Below are positions 4,913 through 5,578 of a stretch of 5,578 nt of DNA, one piece after another. Source of the DNA: Anaerolineae bacterium (GTDB lineage Bacteria; Chloroflexota; Anaerolineae; Aggregatilineales; Phototrophicaceae). Every line of letters starts with the position of its first letter. Positions within the stretch are counted from its first letter, which is position 1. The translations under genes were made by a program, and so were the position numbers. Below the pieces are notes generated by a model, which was not told the DNA's origin, did no database searches, and saw only the letters and a program-made list of their open reading frames with translations. The stretch covers positions 1-5,578 of the forward strand of contig JALONZ010000314.1 of assembly GCA_025454675.1 (NCBI GenBank), given 5' to 3'.

Positions 4913-5578
4913 ATGATTGAAGTCAAAAATAATCGTAGACAACAAATGGCACCCCTATTTGCAGGGCTTAACGGCGACCAAATGGCAGATGCTATTTTGG
5001 ATGATTATATGGGAAACGCATATATGGATGCCGAAAAACCGACTTTCGGAGTTTTGGAATTGCCCGCCGCACAGATTGTATTTTTAGGGGGAGATTTGAG
5101 CCATCCAGCGGTGTATACCTATCTCAAAAATCTGCCCCAATTTTCGAGGATATTTGTGGCATCTCCTCATTTTGAGAAAGTAGCTAAAAAAGTCCATCCC
5201 GGAAAATGGGTTCGCCTTGAACGTCATGCCTTCTCCAGTGAAAACTTAGATATTGCAAAGTTGCGACAACTCAGCACACAATTGCCAGATGGATTTCAAG
5301 TTAAAAAAATAGATACCGTTTTAGCAAGATCTTTACTTGAAAATAAGGAAAATGAGTTTGCAAAGTATCATGGTGTAACCTTTGATTCTCCAGATGATTT
5401 TGTGGCGCGTGGATTTGGTTATTGTGTATGTGAAGGCGAAACGATTGCCTGTGTCGCATCAACATTTGCGGTATCAAAAACAGGAATTGAGATTCAAATT
5501 GATACCAAGCCTGATTATCGCGGAAAAGGGCTTGCAACTGTTGCGGCGGCTCATTTAATGTTGCATAGTCTTGAAAAT
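4913..5578 (+). CDS. GNAT-family acetyltransferase, ZmaR-like, 3' end cut by the window
   Basis: The first 222 residues of an acetyl-CoA-dependent N-acetyltransferase; the frame is still open at the window edge. The N-terminal half (1-125) is a variable substrate-side domain. The GNAT core begins around 128. Its best signature is IEIQIDTKPDYRGKGLATVA (192-211), which holds the strand before the acetyl-CoA loop and the R/Q-x-x-G-x-G/A motif (R203, G206, A208). This wording closely resembles the GNAT_acetyltran group that includes the zwittermicin self-resistance protein ZmaR. Family members are typically around 260-270 residues, so perhaps 40-50 are missing here. The substrate is unknown, and most members are of unproven function; a resistance role should not be assumed. 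The start at 4913 is supported by GGAG 7 nt upstream. The terminator before it makes it a separate transcription unit. Confidence 0.85.
   Translation, partial: MIEVKNNRRQQMAPLFAGLNGDQMADAILDDYMGNAYMDAEKPTFGVLELPAAQIVFLGGDLSHPAVYTYLKNLPQFSRIFVASPHFEKVAKKVHPGKWVRLERHAFSSENLDIAKLRQLSTQLPDGFQVKKIDTVLARSLLENKENEFAKYHGVTFDSPDDFVARGFGYCVCEGETIACVASTFAVSKTGIEIQIDTKPDYRGKGLATVAAAHLMLHSLEN

Noticed and set aside
1..5578. Defence island or CRISPR system
   Set aside because: There are no regularly spaced direct repeats of CRISPR size and no nuclease, helicase, methyltransferase or toxin-antitoxin genes; the TPR protein alone is not evidence for one.

Overview
This window looks like a piece of a bacterial chromosome of moderate GC content. 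It carries one complete insertion sequence, three host genes (the last cut by the window edge) and well-formed control signals between them. The taxon cannot be fixed from the sequence. The mix of a membrane-anchored alpha/beta hydrolase, a long Pro-linked TPR protein and a ZmaR-like GNAT protein would fit a Chloroflexota (Anaerolineae-like) genome, but that is a guess from general resemblance, not from a marker gene. No rRNA, tRNA, CRISPR array or phage gene is visible.

Layout. Positions 1-141 hold no gene but are packed with short dyads and a 25-bp-period direct repeat. An IS4-family element follows (142-1613), bounded by perfect 16-bp terminal inverted repeats. It encodes one DDE transposase on the minus strand whose stop codon lies inside one terminal repeat. 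No target-site duplication is visible. Only 19 bp separate the element from the stop codon of an alpha/beta hydrolase gene (1633-2607, minus strand), a probable membrane-anchored serine hydrolase with a complete catalytic triad. A 139-bp divergent intergenic region (2608-2746) carries plausible promoters for the hydrolase and for a plus-strand TPR gene (2747-4744). The TPR gene ends in a strong intrinsic terminator. A second intergenic region (4773-4912) contains a nested dyad and leads into a plus-strand GNAT acetyltransferase gene that runs off the end of the window.

How the parts relate. The three host genes look like separate transcription units rather than one operon: two are divergent, and the third is separated by a terminator. 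The transposase is co-oriented with and directly downstream of the hydrolase, so hydrolase transcripts could read into the element. Just inside that end the element has an 11-bp inverted repeat that could fold over the transposase start only in read-through transcripts. This is the arrangement known from IS10 and IS50. I see no defence system or other clearly new multi-gene system here. The most interesting items are the anti-read-through hairpin, the duplicated 168-residue modules plus unrecognised C-terminal domain of the TPR protein, and the dyad-rich DNA next to the element.
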